Shown in pieces: positions 8,491-17,260 of a stretch of DNA of 64,000 bases. The position numbers were made by a program, and so were the translations under genes. This DNA comes from Pseudomonadota bacterium (GTDB taxonomy: Bacteria; Pseudomonadota; Alphaproteobacteria; Rhizobiales; Xanthobacteraceae). Positions within the stretch are counted from its first letter, which is position 1. Every line of letters starts with the position of its first letter. The stretch lies in the NCBI GenBank assembly GCA_023451825.1, contig JAEXYA010000004.1, forward strand, positions 1-64,000, in the 5' to 3' direction. The notes under the pieces are model-generated. The model made no database searches, was not told the origin of the DNA, and saw nothing but the letters and a program-made list of their open reading frames with translations.

Positions 8491-9587
8491 TACCCGTCCT
8501 CCAGGTACAATAAGGCCAAGAATCCGGTGAGGCCGCCCACACAGACGGGCAGCCACGCCGCAGCAATCGGATGCATCAACTCGGCCTTGCTCAAATCTTC
8601 AGTCACTTTCGACAGGACATAGAGCAGAAACCCTGCGCCCACGCCATACAAAACCATCTTCTGGACACCGCCCATCCGGAAGAACCTGAGGCTCACGGAA
8701 GCGGCCAGCATCACCATCGCGACCAGCAAAAACGGCTGTGCGATGAGTTTGTGATACTGCAGACGATACCCCGCGGTCGCAAACCCCGAACTCTCGGACG
8801 AACGGATATACGAAGGAAGTTGCCAAAATGACACTGTTTCGGGGGTCGAGAAACTATTTCGCACCTGCGCCGGGGTGAGCGTGGTGGGAATTTCCAGCGT
8901 CTCCTGCTCGACTATGGGCGAATCGAGGGAGTAACTGCGCACCCCCTTGAAAACCCATTTGCCGGGTTCGAGGGTGGCTTCGCGGGCTTCGATCCGCTCG
9001 CTGAACTGGTTTTCGGTGTCGAAGCGGAACACCGTCAGGCCGGTGAGTCGGAGGCCTTGCTGCTCACTGCGAGCGGCGTTGATGATGGTCTGCCCGTCGG
9101 CGGTGACCTGGTTGATCCAGAACCCCGCCGCGTCCTGGACGCCACCGCCGGAAGCGTCGCCGAACATGCGGGCTTCCATTCGCTTGGATTCTTCGCGGAG
9201 TGTCGCCGACATCGGGTTGTAAACGATGGTCGCCAACACGCCGAGGACGAGGGCGCTGAACAAGGCGGGGGTGATGAACTGCCAGGCGGAGACGCCGGCA
9301 GCACGCGCGACCACCAGTTCCAGCCGGCGGGAGAGGGCGAGGTAACAGGTCATGGCGCCGATCAGGATGCAGAACGGCATCAGCTTTTCCAGCGCCTGCG
9401 GCACCCGGTAGAGCGAGGTCTGCGCCACCATCAGCGCCGGCGCCGTGGCCAGGCCGGCGGTGCGACGGACCATCTCGATGTAATCGACCAGCACCAGCAG
9501 CATAAAGATGCTGACGAACACGCCGACGGCCGCGACCAGGAACCGGCCGGCGAAATAGCGCCCGATCGTATTGGTGATCATGCTCAT
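8490..9587 (-). CDS. lptG: LPS export ABC transporter permease LptG
   Basis: Inner-membrane permease of the LptB2FG complex, which extracts LPS from the inner membrane. At 365 residues it has the YjgP/YjgQ layout: three N-terminal helices (GRYFAGRFLVAAVGVF; PQALEKLMPFCILIGAMTCY), a periplasmic beta-jellyroll region (about 125-270), then three C-terminal helices (PFLLVAMVMLAASVSLRFFR; GVGAGFLLYVLSKV). It overlaps lptF by 4 bp (ATGA) and lptD by 1 bp. I assign G rather than F from the order lptF-lptG, as in other Proteobacteria. Confidence 0.93.
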   Translation of the reverse strand: MSMITNTIGRYFAGRFLVAAVGVFVSIFMLLVLVDYIEMVRRTAGLATAPALMVAQTSLYRVPQALEKLMPFCILIGAMTCYLALSRRLELVVARAAGVSAWQFITPALFSALVLGVLATIVYNPMSATLREESKRMEARMFGDASGGGVQDAAGFWINQVTADGQTIINAARSEQQGLRLTGLTVFRFDTENQFSERIEAREATLEPGKWVFKGVRSYSLDSPIVEQETLEIPTTLTPAQVRNSFSTPETVSFWQLPSYIRSSESSGFATAGYRLQYHKLIAQPFLLVAMVMLAASVSLRFFRMGGVQKMVLYGVGAGFLLYVLSKVTEDLSKAELMHPIAAAWLPVCVGGLTGFLALLYLEDG

Positions 9588-10753
9588 GCGGCGACCGGCC
9601 GTCTGAACAGGCGCAGGATTCGTTCGTTGGAGCGATTGATCGCTTCGATCAGTTTTGCCGGCGGCTCGATCACGATGCCAAGCTTGATGATCGCCATGCT
9701 GCCGCCGATCGTGGCAAACAGCAGGAAATATTGCAGCGGCGCCGCCCAGTCCGATTTCGCGGCCGCCACCGAGCAGGCAAAGCCGGCCATGCGCAATCCG
9801 AATACGGCGCCGATCGCATTGCCCATGGAGAAGTTGCGGCTCTGGCGCGTGGTGCGCGGCTGGCCGAGAAACGCGAAGGTGAGGGCGGCGAAGGCGAACG
9901 GATAGAGCGGCGCCATCAGACGGTCATGCAGTTCGGCGCTGAAGGCGCCCGGCATCTGCTGATACATCGGGTCGTTGGTGGGCGGCGTGAACAGCTCCCA
10001 CAGATAGCGCTCGCGGATGCCATAGGTGACGTCCTGGCTGCGATTGGAGAACTTTGACATGTCGAACGCGTAGCGCGCGAAGGCGACCATGGCGGGGTCT
10101 TGCTTGCCGGTTTCGAAGCGCTGCAGATTGCCGTCTTCCAGCACCAGAAACGAGCCGTCGCTGTTTTTCAGGATGGTGCCGTGATCGGCGATGATGGTGT
10201 TGCGTTCCTTGGGATCGCGCCGATCATCGACGAAAATGCCCACCAGCAAGCCGCCGGGCTGGCGCTCCTTGATGCGTACCGTGAGATTGGTGTCGAGCTG
10301 GGCGAAGCGGCCGGGCTGCAGGATGTTGGTGAGCACGTCGGCGGTGATTTCCGCGTCCCAACGCTTCAGGCGTCGCATGCCGTCCGGTGCCACATAGGAT
10401 GCAATCACGGCGACGATGATCGACACCACAAGGGTCGCATAGAGGAACGGCCGGAACAGCCGCATCGGCGACAGGCCGGCGGCATTCATCACGATGACTT
10501 CGGAATCGGTCGCGAGCTTGGTGAGCGTATGCGAGACGGCGATCATCAGCGCGATCGGCGCGATGATCAGCACCAGCACGGGGATCGCAAGGCTCGTGAA
10601 GCCCAGAAATGTCAAAATGGTCTGGCCCTGGCTGGTCATCAAATCGATGCCGCGCAGCGCCTGGGTAATCCAGATCACGCCGGTCAGACTGACCAGCACG
10701 ATACCGAACGACGCCAGCACCATCTTGAAGATATATCTGTCGATCGACCCCAT
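9584..10753 (-). CDS. lptF: LPS export ABC transporter permease LptF
   Basis: Partner permease of LptG in the LPS transport machine. The 389-residue sequence begins MGSIDRYIFKMVLASFGIVL and has helices around 15-35, 60-80 and 100-120, a periplasmic region with LVGIFVDDRRD and LVLEDGNLQRFE, and C-terminal helices (LYPFAFAALTFAFLGQPR). The frame extends to 10855, but the preceding 34 residues (GAAAPPSGIPHRGWARS) look like translated leader. ATG 10753 has a GGGG purine run at the right distance. It is first in the operon, and the promoter must lie in 10754-11037. Confidence 0.92.
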   Translation of the reverse strand: MGSIDRYIFKMVLASFGIVLVSLTGVIWITQALRGIDLMTSQGQTILTFLGFTSLAIPVLVLIIAPIALMIAVSHTLTKLATDSEVIVMNAAGLSPMRLFRPFLYATLVVSIIVAVIASYVAPDGMRRLKRWDAEITADVLTNILQPGRFAQLDTNLTVRIKERQPGGLLVGIFVDDRRDPKERNTIIADHGTILKNSDGSFLVLEDGNLQRFETGKQDPAMVAFARYAFDMSKFSNRSQDVTYGIRERYLWELFTPPTNDPMYQQMPGAFSAELHDRLMAPLYPFAFAALTFAFLGQPRTTRQSRNFSMGNAIGAVFGLRMAGFACSVAAAKSDWAAPLQYFLLFATIGGSMAIIKLGIVIEPPAKLIEAINRSNERILRLFRRPVAA

Positions 10754-11233
10754 CGGTCCCCGTAATGGCTCGGAAAACTTGCTGCGTGCCCATCCCCGAT
10801 GGGGGATCCCCGAGGGCGGCGCGGCGGCTCCAGGCCTGATCGTCATACTTACCATCCCATTGATCGGTCAACAAAATGGCCGGGCGATGGCTGGCGGAAG
10901 AAGTGGTTAATTAAGTCTGCGATGTGGCCCTCGGGACACTGAAAACAAGGCGGCACGGGTATCTTCATCCGAGATCGTGATGGGCGGAGGTGGTCAAACG
11001 AGGCTGCGGACATTTCCGGACATAAGAATCAGCAGTCTGTAGGGTGGGCAAAGCGCAGCGTGCCCACCTTCGCCAGCCGTGCACTTGAGGGTGGGCACGT
11101 CGCTTCGCTCCTTTGCCCACCCTACAGATACGTCACCGCTTGACGGCTCCGGCTGAGGGGACAACAACATCCGTTCCCTCGCATCGCCCCTGCGGTCCGG
11201 TGCGCCTCATTCGATTCTCCGGAGGTCCTGCTT
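10754..11233. other. Divergent intergenic region between lptF and pepA
   Basis: 480 bases between two divergent gene starts. It must hold promoters for both operons, but no convincing -35/-10 pair stands out. It contains a long palindromic repeat (11038-11126). The pepA ribosome-binding site CCGGAGG lies at 11218-11224. No credible gene is seen in any frame. Confidence 0.6.
11038..11126. repeat. Palindromic repeat, family E
   Basis: The arms TGTAGGGTGGGCAAAG and CTTTGCCCACCCTACA are perfectly complementary, with inner arms around CGTGCCCACC and GGTGGGCACG. This is the only copy in the window. It sits in the divergent lptF-pepA gap. Confidence 0.85.
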
Positions 11234-12736
11234 ATGTCCGACACCGTCAAGGTCGGCTTCGTGCCATTGTCCCAAGCTGCCCGCGGCACCCTCGTGGTGT
11301 TCAGCGACGACGCGCTCAAGCTGGGCAAGGCCACGACCAAGGCACTCGGCGCCGCCGCCGCACTGGTGAAGCGCGCTGCCGCGGCCGGCAAGTTCAAAGG
11401 CAAGAACGGATCGACCCTCGACATTCTGGCGCCGGAAGGCGTCAAGGCGGATCGCCTTCTGGTGATCGGCACCGGCAAGGCCGATGAGCTTAAGGAAACC
11501 GATCTCTTGAAATTCGGCGGCGTGCTGGCTGGCAAGCTCGGCTCGTCCGCCGATGCGATCACCGTGATCGCTGAGCTGCCGTCGGCCGACATGACGGCCG
11601 GGCAGGCGGCGTCGATCGCATCCGGCGTGCTGCTGCGCGCCTACAAATTCGATCGCTACAAGACCAAGAAGAAAGACGGCGAGGAGAAGCGCGGCACCGT
11701 CAGCGTATCGCTGGCAGTCAGCGATGTCGCTGCGGCCAAGAAGGCTTTTTCGTCGGACAACGCCGTTGTGAACGGTGTCGTCATCGCGCGCGATCTCGTC
11801 AACGAGCCGCCGAATGTGCTTTTCCCTGTGGAATTCGCACGCCGCGCCAGTGAGCTGAAGAAGCTCGGCGTCGCCATCGAAGTGCTCGACGTCAAGGCAA
11901 TGCAAAAGCTCGGTATGGGCGCGCTGCTTGGCGTGGCGCAGGGCTCGGTCCAGCCGGCGCGCATCGTGGTGATGCGCTGGAATGGCGGCAAGAAGGGCGA
12001 ACAGCCCGTCGCCTTTATCGGCAAGGGCGTCACCTTCGACACCGGCGGCATTTCCATCAAGCCGGCCGGCAGTATGGAAGAGATGAAGGGGGATATGGGC
12101 GGCGCGGCCTGCGTGGTCGGCCTGATGCATGCGCTCGCCGGCCGCAAGGCCAAGGCGAATGTCATCGGCGCCATCGGCCTCGTCGAGAACATGCCGGACG
12201 GCAATGCGCAGCGTCCGGGTGACATCGTCACCTCGATGTCCGGACAGACCATCGAGATCATCAACACCGACGCCGAAGGCCGTCTCGTGCTGGCCGACGT
12301 GCTCTGGTATGTCGCAAAGAAGCACAAGCCGAAATTCATGATCGATCTGGCGACGCTCACCGGCGCCATCATGGTGGCGCTCGGCACCGATCATGCCGGG
12401 CTGTTCTCCAATGATGACGAACTCGCTTTGCGCCTCGCGACGGTGGGGCAGGCGACCGGTGAGCGCGTCTGGCGCATGCCGCTCAGCCCCGATTACGACA
12501 AGCTGATCGACTCGCAGTTCGCCGACATGAAGAACACCGGTGGTCGTTACGGTGGCTCGATCACCGCCGCCCAGTTCCTGCAGCGCTTCGTCGATGGCAC
12601 GCCATGGGCGCATCTCGATATCGCCGGCACCGCCATGGGCGCGCCGAAGACCGAGATCAATCACAGCTGGGGTTCGGGCTACGGCGTGCGTCTGCTCGAC
12701 CGGCTTGTGGCGGACTATTACGAGGGCAAGAAGTAA
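11234..12736 (+). CDS. pepA: Leucyl aminopeptidase PepA
   Basis: Cytosolic M17 metallo-aminopeptidase that removes N-terminal residues; family members can also bind DNA. The 500-residue sequence has the two-metal catalytic C-domain: GKGVTFDTGGISIKPAGSM (metal Lys and Asp), KGDMGGAACVVGLMHAL, and the PepA signature NTDAEGRLVLAD (about residue 350). Start ATG 11234 has GGAGG nine bases upstream. holC follows 7 bp after the stop; this pairing is common in Proteobacteria and implies cotranscription. Confidence 0.97.
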   Translation: MSDTVKVGFVPLSQAARGTLVVFSDDALKLGKATTKALGAAAALVKRAAAAGKFKGKNGSTLDILAPEGVKADRLLVIGTGKADELKETDLLKFGGVLAGKLGSSADAITVIAELPSADMTAGQAASIASGVLLRAYKFDRYKTKKKDGEEKRGTVSVSLAVSDVAAAKKAFSSDNAVVNGVVIARDLVNEPPNVLFPVEFARRASELKKLGVAIEVLDVKAMQKLGMGALLGVAQGSVQPARIVVMRWNGGKKGEQPVAFIGKGVTFDTGGISIKPAGSMEEMKGDMGGAACVVGLMHALAGRKAKANVIGAIGLVENMPDGNAQRPGDIVTSMSGQTIEIINTDAEGRLVLADVLWYVAKKHKPKFMIDLATLTGAIMVALGTDHAGLFSNDDELALRLATVGQATGERVWRMPLSPDYDKLIDSQFADMKNTGGRYGGSITAAQFLQRFVDGTPWAHLDIAGTAMGAPKTEINHSWGSGYGVRLLDRLVADYYEGKK

Positions 12737-12743
12737 GCCTGCT

Positions 12744-13196
12744 ATGACTGAGGTTCTGTTCTACCACCTGCAGAACATGGCGCTGGAAAACGTGCTGCCG
12801 CCGCTGCTCGAGAAATCCCTCGAACGCGGCTGGCGGTGCGTCGTCCAGTCCACCTCGGAAGAGCGGGCGGACGCGCTCGACGCGCATCTGTGGACCTATC
12901 GCGACGACTCGTTTCTCCCGCATGCCACCTGGCGCGCGGCGGACGCGGCGGAACAACCGATCCTGCTGGTGCTGGAGGAGAGCAATCCGAACGGTGCACA
13001 GGTCCGGTTCCTCGTTGACAATGCAGGGCTTCCGGCCGACACGGCCGGCTATGAGCGCATGGTCCTCGTGTTCAATGGCGACGATGACGAGGCGCTCGCC
13101 GCGGCGCGTCGTGCATGGACCGACTGCAAGGCGCGGGGACTGGCCGCGACTTACTGGCAGGCCGACGAGCGCGGCCGCTGGCAGAAGCGGAATTAG
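12744..13196 (+). CDS. holC: DNA polymerase III chi subunit HolC
   Basis: Clamp-loader accessory subunit linking the polymerase to single-strand binding protein. The 150-residue sequence begins MTEVLFYHLQNMALENVLPP and has GWRCVVQSTSEERADALDAH and LWTYRDDSFLPH, the conserved core in which HolC recognises its partners, and ends in WQADERGRWQKRN. The start is the ATG 7 bp after pepA; the frame is open further upstream, but that is inside pepA. Length and position fit HolC well. Confidence 0.94.
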   Translation: MTEVLFYHLQNMALENVLPPLLEKSLERGWRCVVQSTSEERADALDAHLWTYRDDSFLPHATWRAADAAEQPILLVLEESNPNGAQVRFLVDNAGLPADTAGYERMVLVFNGDDDEALAAARRAWTDCKARGLAATYWQADERGRWQKRN

Positions 13197-13363
13197 AACC
13201 AAGCTTGTGGACGGCGGCCCCGGCTTTGGCGATTAACCGTATTTGATGCTAATTGCGCCATTCTGGAACGGCGAGTGGCCCCTGTCACGGTCACGCCGCA
13301 AACGAATGATGAGACGGGCGCTTCGTCGCTATGTGTGGGATTGCGTTGATCGTGAACAGCAAA

Positions 13364-13891
13364 ATGCTTCATCGAACCGGTTTGGCCGTGTTTCTTCTGG
13401 CGCCGCTCTTGGGCGGCTGTTCCGGCATGAGCGCAGGCGACATGTTCAAATCCGACCTGCTGTCCAAGGACGCCGACTGGTTCTCCCGGTCCGGTCGTAC
13501 GATGATCAAGAATGTCTCCATCGAAACCCCGCCGCTGACGCCGGATACGCCGGTGTCGCCGCAGGATTTCATCAGCGCCGATGGCGCGTGCCCCGGCATG
13601 CCGCCACGCGATGCCAGCGCGATGGCCGATGGTGCCGCCGCCGCGGCGCCTGTGTCCGGCGTGGTCGCCCTCGGCCATACGGAATGTGACGTCGCCCGCG
13701 GCGCGGGTGCGCCCGACAGCGTGAATATCGGTAGCAATCCGCGCGGCGATCGCGTCACCACGATGACCTATCTGCGCGGCCCCCGTGCCGGCATCTACAC
13801 GTTCACGGCCGGCCGCCTGACCATGGTGGAAGGCGCACCGCCGCCACCCCCGCAGCCGGCACGCGCCGCCAAGAAGCGCCGCACCGGCTAG
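13364..13891 (+). CDS. Predicted lipoprotein of unknown function
   Basis: A 175-residue exported protein. MLHRTGLAVFLLAPLLGGC is a lipoprotein signal peptide whose lipobox LGGC places the lipidated Cys at residue 19. The mature part is rich in Pro, Ala and Gly and contains a pattern HTECDVARGAGAPDSVNIG followed by TMTYLRGPRAGIYTFTAGRLT. This resembles the BamE/SmpA-type beta motif in length but not convincingly in sequence. It ends in a basic tail AKKRRTG. GTG 13352 or ATG 13331 are alternative starts. It is convergent with the ABC-F gene. Function not assigned. Confidence 0.75.
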   Translation: MLHRTGLAVFLLAPLLGGCSGMSAGDMFKSDLLSKDADWFSRSGRTMIKNVSIETPPLTPDTPVSPQDFISADGACPGMPPRDASAMADGAAAAAPVSGVVALGHTECDVARGAGAPDSVNIGSNPRGDRVTTMTYLRGPRAGIYTFTAGRLTMVEGAPPPPPQPARAAKKRRTG

Positions 13892-13942
13892 CATAATTCT
13901 GCCGCAAGCCGGCCACCGTGCGGCCGCACCGGATTCTGCAAA

Positions 13943-15805
13943 TTACGCGCTGTTTGCGTCTTCGAGCAGCGCGCTGGCGGACAGCCATTGCTCCTCCGCG
14001 CGGGCCAAAGCATCGGCCGCCGCGGCGCGGGCCTTGGTCAATTGCGCTGCCTGTTTGGGATCTTTCGTGAAGATATCCGGCAGCGACAGCGCGGTGTCGA
14101 TCTTCTCGATGATCCCTCCGATGCGCTCCATTTCGGATTCTGCTTCCGCGACCTGCTGCTTTGGCGAGACGCGTTTCTCTTTCGTGCGCACGGGCTTTTC
14201 TTCAGCAGCAACGCGTTCGCGCGCCGGCGTGCGCGGATCGCGGATCTGCATCACCTGCTTGCGATAGTCTTCGAGATCACCGTCGAAGCTGGCGACCGTC
14301 TTGTTCGCCACGACCCAGAGCTGGTCGGCGCAGGCCTCGATGAGATAGCGGTCATGCGAGACCATGATCACGGCGCCGGGGAATTCGTTGATCGCTTCGG
14401 CCAGCATCGCGCGACTGTCGATGTCGAGATGGTTGGTCGGTTCGTCCAGGATGATCAGGTTCGGGCCATAGAAAGTTGCAAGCCCGAGCAGCAACCGCGC
14501 CTTCTCGCCGCCGGACAGACTTTTCACCGTGGTGTCCGCAGCCTTGCCGGAAAAGCCGATATTACCCGCACGGGCGCGGACTTTCGATTCCGGTGCGTCC
14601 GGCATCAGCTTGCGGATGTGGTCGTAGACCGACTGCTCCATCACCAGCTCGTCGACCTGATGCTGGGCGAAATAGGCGACGGACAGTTTGTCCGCGCGCG
14701 TGACCGCACCGGAGAACGGCTGCAGCTTGTTCGCGATCAGCTTCACCAAAGTGGATTTGCCATTGCCGTTGGAGCCGAGCAACGCGATGCGGTCCTCGGT
14801 GTCGACGCGTAGCGTTACCTTGCTGAGCACAGACTTGCCGGGCTCATAACCGACCGCGACATTGTCGAGCGCGAGGATCGGCGGCGACAGGATCTTTTCC
14901 GGTGCGGGGAAGTGGATCTCGCGCACCTCGTCGCTGATGATGGCGGCGATCGGCTTCATGCGCTCCAGCATCTTCACACGCGATTGCGCCTGGCGTGCTT
15001 TCGTCGCCTTGGCCTTGAAGCGATCGACAAAGTCCTGCAAGCGCTTGCGCTCGGCCTGCTGGCGCTCGAAATTCTTCGCGTGCAGGGCTTCGCGATTGGC
15101 GCGGAATTCTTCGTAGTTCGAATACGTCCCGCGGTAATGCACGAGCTTGCCGCGGTCGAGATGCAGGATCTCGTTCACGGACACATCGAGCAAATCGCGA
15201 TCATGGCTGATGACGATGACCGTGCGCGGATAGTTCGCAAGATGATCTTCGAGCCACAGTGTGCCTTCGAGATCGAGATAGTTGGTCGGCTCGTCCAGCA
15301 GCAGCAGGTCGGGCGCGGAGAACAAGGTCGCCGCCAGCGCGACGCGCATGCGCCAGCCGCCGGAGAATTCCGAACAGGAGCGCAGTTGGTCTTGAGCCGG
15401 AAATCCAAGCCCGCTCAAAATCGCAGCCGCGCGCGCCGGTGCCGAATGAGCGTCGATATCGACGAGGCGGGTCTGGATTTCGGCAATCCGGTCCGCGTCC
15501 GTGGCCGTCTCAGCTTCCTCGAGCAGGGCGTGACGCTCCACATCGGCCTTGAGCACGACGGCGATCAGGCTTTCCGGGCCATCCGGCGCTTCCTGGGCGA
15601 GACTGCCGATCCGCCAGCGCGGCGGCATGACGATGCTGCCGCCTTCAAGCGAGAGGTCACCGCGGATGGCGTGAAAAAGTGTCGATTTTCCAACGCCATT
15701 GCGGCCCACAAAACCGACGCGTGCGCCGGGAGCGATCTGCACGGTGCTCTCGTCGATCAGAAGTCGGCCAGCGATACGGATGGAAATATCATTGATGGAC
15801 AGCAT
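13943..15805 (-). CDS. ABC-F family ATPase
   Basis: A cytosolic double-ATPase protein of 620 residues with no membrane domain, the hallmark of ABC-F translation factors. Two cassettes are complete: Walker A GRNGVGKST (about 34) and GSNGNGKST (about 345); signatures FSGGWRMRVALA and LSGGEKARLLLG; Walker B LLLLDEPTNYLD and LIILDEPTNHLD. A charged linker of about 80 residues (RQQAERKRLQDFVDRFKAKA) joins them, and the C-terminus (530-620) is a predicted coiled coil. The closest well-known relatives by layout are Uup/YheS. The role at the ribosome is inferred from the family. Confidence 0.93.
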   Translation of the reverse strand: MLSINDISIRIAGRLLIDESTVQIAPGARVGFVGRNGVGKSTLFHAIRGDLSLEGGSIVMPPRWRIGSLAQEAPDGPESLIAVVLKADVERHALLEEAETATDADRIAEIQTRLVDIDAHSAPARAAAILSGLGFPAQDQLRSCSEFSGGWRMRVALAATLFSAPDLLLLDEPTNYLDLEGTLWLEDHLANYPRTVIVISHDRDLLDVSVNEILHLDRGKLVHYRGTYSNYEEFRANREALHAKNFERQQAERKRLQDFVDRFKAKATKARQAQSRVKMLERMKPIAAIISDEVREIHFPAPEKILSPPILALDNVAVGYEPGKSVLSKVTLRVDTEDRIALLGSNGNGKSTLVKLIANKLQPFSGAVTRADKLSVAYFAQHQVDELVMEQSVYDHIRKLMPDAPESKVRARAGNIGFSGKAADTTVKSLSGGEKARLLLGLATFYGPNLIILDEPTNHLDIDSRAMLAEAINEFPGAVIMVSHDRYLIEACADQLWVVANKTVASFDGDLEDYRKQVMQIRDPRTPARERVAAEEKPVRTKEKRVSPKQQVAEAESEMERIGGIIEKIDTALSLPDIFTKDPKQAAQLTKARAAAADALARAEEQWLSASALLEDANSA

Positions 15806-15867
15806 GCGGCCTTGTCACCGCTGCTGCGCACAAAGGCAACAGGATTTGCTGAAACGGCGATTGGCGC

Positions 15868-16044
15868 TCAATTGCCGTCGTTATCGCGCTTCTGGAGCTG
15901 ATTCATCAGCAATTGTAGATGTGAAGGCAGGGTCTCGTCGGTTCCCATGTCGCGCCGCAGCCGCTCACCGATGGCGTTGCGGATGGCGGCGCTGGTGTTG
16001 CGGTCCATCTCGTCATCTCCGTCATTGGGAAAAGGTGAGCTCAT
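15868..16044 (-). CDS. Small conserved-looking protein, possibly NepR-like
   Basis: A 58-residue acidic protein, MSSPFPNDGDDEMDRNTSA, followed by IGERLRRDMGTDETLPSHLQ and LLMNQLQKRD. An IGxxLR helix, a Pro-containing turn and a LLxQL helix is the general plan of NepR-type anti-sigma factors. The match is loose, and the neighbourhood (ABC-F, ndk) has no PhyR or EcfG. A second in-frame ATG at 16008 has a better ribosome-binding site (GGAG eight bases before) and would give 46 residues. Treat as a small protein of unknown function. Confidence 0.5.
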   Translation of the reverse strand: MSSPFPNDGDDEMDRNTSAAIRNAIGERLRRDMGTDETLPSHLQLLMNQLQKRDNDGN

Positions 16045-16176
16045 ATCGATCCGGGAGTGTTCGTTGCCGTTCAGATACCAAGGCAAGTCGTTCGGGTTGA
16101 AATTGTTTCCCGCTACCCGGATTTCAGCGCGCTTCGTTCAATAAAGGGTGAAATATCCACAGGTGCAGCGCAAAAA

Positions 16177-16200
16177 CGCCCGGCGAGAGGGGCCGGGCGC
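16177..16200 (-). terminator. Rho-independent terminator after the Gly/His-rich protein
   Basis: On the minus strand GCGCCCGGC pairs with GCCGGGCGT across a short CCCTCTC loop, followed by TTTTTGCGC. It lies 17 bases after the stop of the 16217-16486 gene and is oriented to terminate it. Confidence 0.75.
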
Positions 16201-16216
16201 TTCCTGTGGTAAATAG

Positions 16217-16486
16217 TTAGTAGCAGCGATTGATCGAACGCCAGCGCGGTCCCCATGGCGTTGGAACCACGCGGCGGACCCAGCAGCCGCCACCGCCGTA
16301 ATAGACGGGGCCGCCGGCAAAGCGAGGTGGGCCGCCCCAGCCGCGGTGCCAGCCGCCTCCGCCATGATGCCATCCACCGCCATGCCTGCCGCCATGTCCG
16401 CCCCAGGCCGAGGCGGCGGTGGGCGCCAGCGCAGCAGCGCCCAGGGAGGCGGCAGCGACCAAAGTCAGTGCGATCTTGCGGAACAT
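16217..16486 (-). CDS. Secreted Gly/His/Trp-rich small protein
   Basis: An 89-residue exported protein. The signal peptide MFRKIALTLVAAASLGAAAL ends near TAASA-WGG. The mature part is low-complexity: glycine, histidine and tryptophan repeats (GGHGGRHGGGWHHGGGGWHR) followed by a small conserved-looking end GCWVRRVVPTPWGPRWRSIN. Such proteins are common in this bacterial group as hypothetical periplasmic or envelope proteins. Metal binding by the histidines is possible but unproven. It has its own terminator and is divergent from ndk. Confidence 0.75.
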   Translation of the reverse strand: MFRKIALTLVAAASLGAAALAPTAASAWGGHGGRHGGGWHHGGGGWHRGWGGPPRFAGGPVYYGGGGCWVRRVVPTPWGPRWRSINRCY

Positions 16487-16678
16487 TGTGATCTCTCCTC
16501 GTCTGGCACGTCCGTTGGCCGGTGGATGCCGCCGGAAGCGGGTGGGGCGTGCGATGGAGGCAGGTTAGGACGAGCCGGCTGAACGGGATCCGTCCGGGGC
16601 CGTCAGGAATGGTTCATCTGGATGACATGTTGGTTATTTTTGCTGTCCGGAACGGTCGGACCCGTGCCGACGGATCGC

Positions 16679-16707
16679 TTGCCGTTCCGGGAGCGCACCG
16701 ATATAAG
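16679..16707 (+). promoter_or_regulatory. Housekeeping promoter of ndk
   Basis: TTGCCG at 16679-16684 and TATAAG at 16702-16707 are separated by 17 bases, a good alphaproteobacterial sigma-70 promoter. Transcription would start near 16714, about 30 bases before the ndk ATG, whose ribosome-binding site CAAGGA is at 16732-16737. Confidence 0.6.
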
Positions 16708-16743
16708 CCGCCATCTTCCAACACTGCTATTCAAGGATGAACC

Positions 16744-17166
16744 ATGGCCATCGAGCGTACCTTTTCGATTCTGAAGCCCGACGCGACCGAGCGTAATCTG
16801 ACCGGCGCGATCAATGCGCTGATCGAGAAGGCCGGCCTGCGCATCGTCGCGCAGAAGCGTATCCGCATGACCAAGGACCAGGCCGGCACCTTCTACGCCG
16901 TCCACAAGGAGCGTCCCTTCTTCGGCGAACTCGTCGACTTCATGACCTCGGGTCCGGTCGTCGTGCAGGTGCTGGAAGGCGAAGGCGCGATCCTCAAGTA
17001 TCGCGACGTCATGGGCGCCACCGATCCGTCGAAGGCCGCTGAAGGCACCATCCGCAAGGCCCACGCCAAGTCGATCGGCGAGAATTCGGTCCACGGTTCG
17101 GACGCAGCTGAGACCGCCGCGATCGAAATCGCGCAGTTCTTCTCGGGCAACGAGATTGTCGGCTAA
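16744..17166 (+). CDS. ndk: Nucleoside diphosphate kinase
   Basis: Transfers the gamma phosphate of ATP to nucleoside diphosphates through a phosphohistidine. The 140-residue sequence starts AIERTFSILKPDATERNLTG, the standard Ndk opening, and contains the active-site motif ENSVHGSDAAETAAIEIAQF, with His117 as the phosphorylated residue and the conserved S-D pair after it. It is a single-gene unit with its own promoter and a hairpin terminator. Confidence 0.98.
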   Translation: MAIERTFSILKPDATERNLTGAINALIEKAGLRIVAQKRIRMTKDQAGTFYAVHKERPFFGELVDFMTSGPVVVQVLEGEGAILKYRDVMGATDPSKAAEGTIRKAHAKSIGENSVHGSDAAETAAIEIAQFFSGNEIVG

Positions 17167-17185
17167 GCTTTAGTCGTACTAAACT

Positions 17186-17217
17186 AAATGCCGGTGCGCG
17201 GGGGCGCGCCGGCATTT
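17186..17217 (+). terminator. Terminator hairpin after ndk
   Basis: AAATGCCGG (17186-17194) pairs with CCGGCATTT (17209-17217), extended inward by GCG/CGC pairs, giving a stem of about 13 bp and a G-rich loop. The 3' side ends in ATTT only, so it may be a modest terminator. It starts 20 bases after the ndk stop. Confidence 0.65.
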
Positions 17218-17260
17218 CCATTCGGCAAACAAAGACGAACAAACGAAAGAGGGGCGCGCG

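Noticed and set aside
11207..12664. 485-codon frame antisense to pepA
   Set aside because: pepA motifs on the plus strand are unambiguous; this frame has no recognisable protein features.
17167..17260. yybP-ykoY manganese riboswitch before the TerC gene
   Set aside because: The leader is only about 40 bases after the ndk terminator and has no matching conserved loops.
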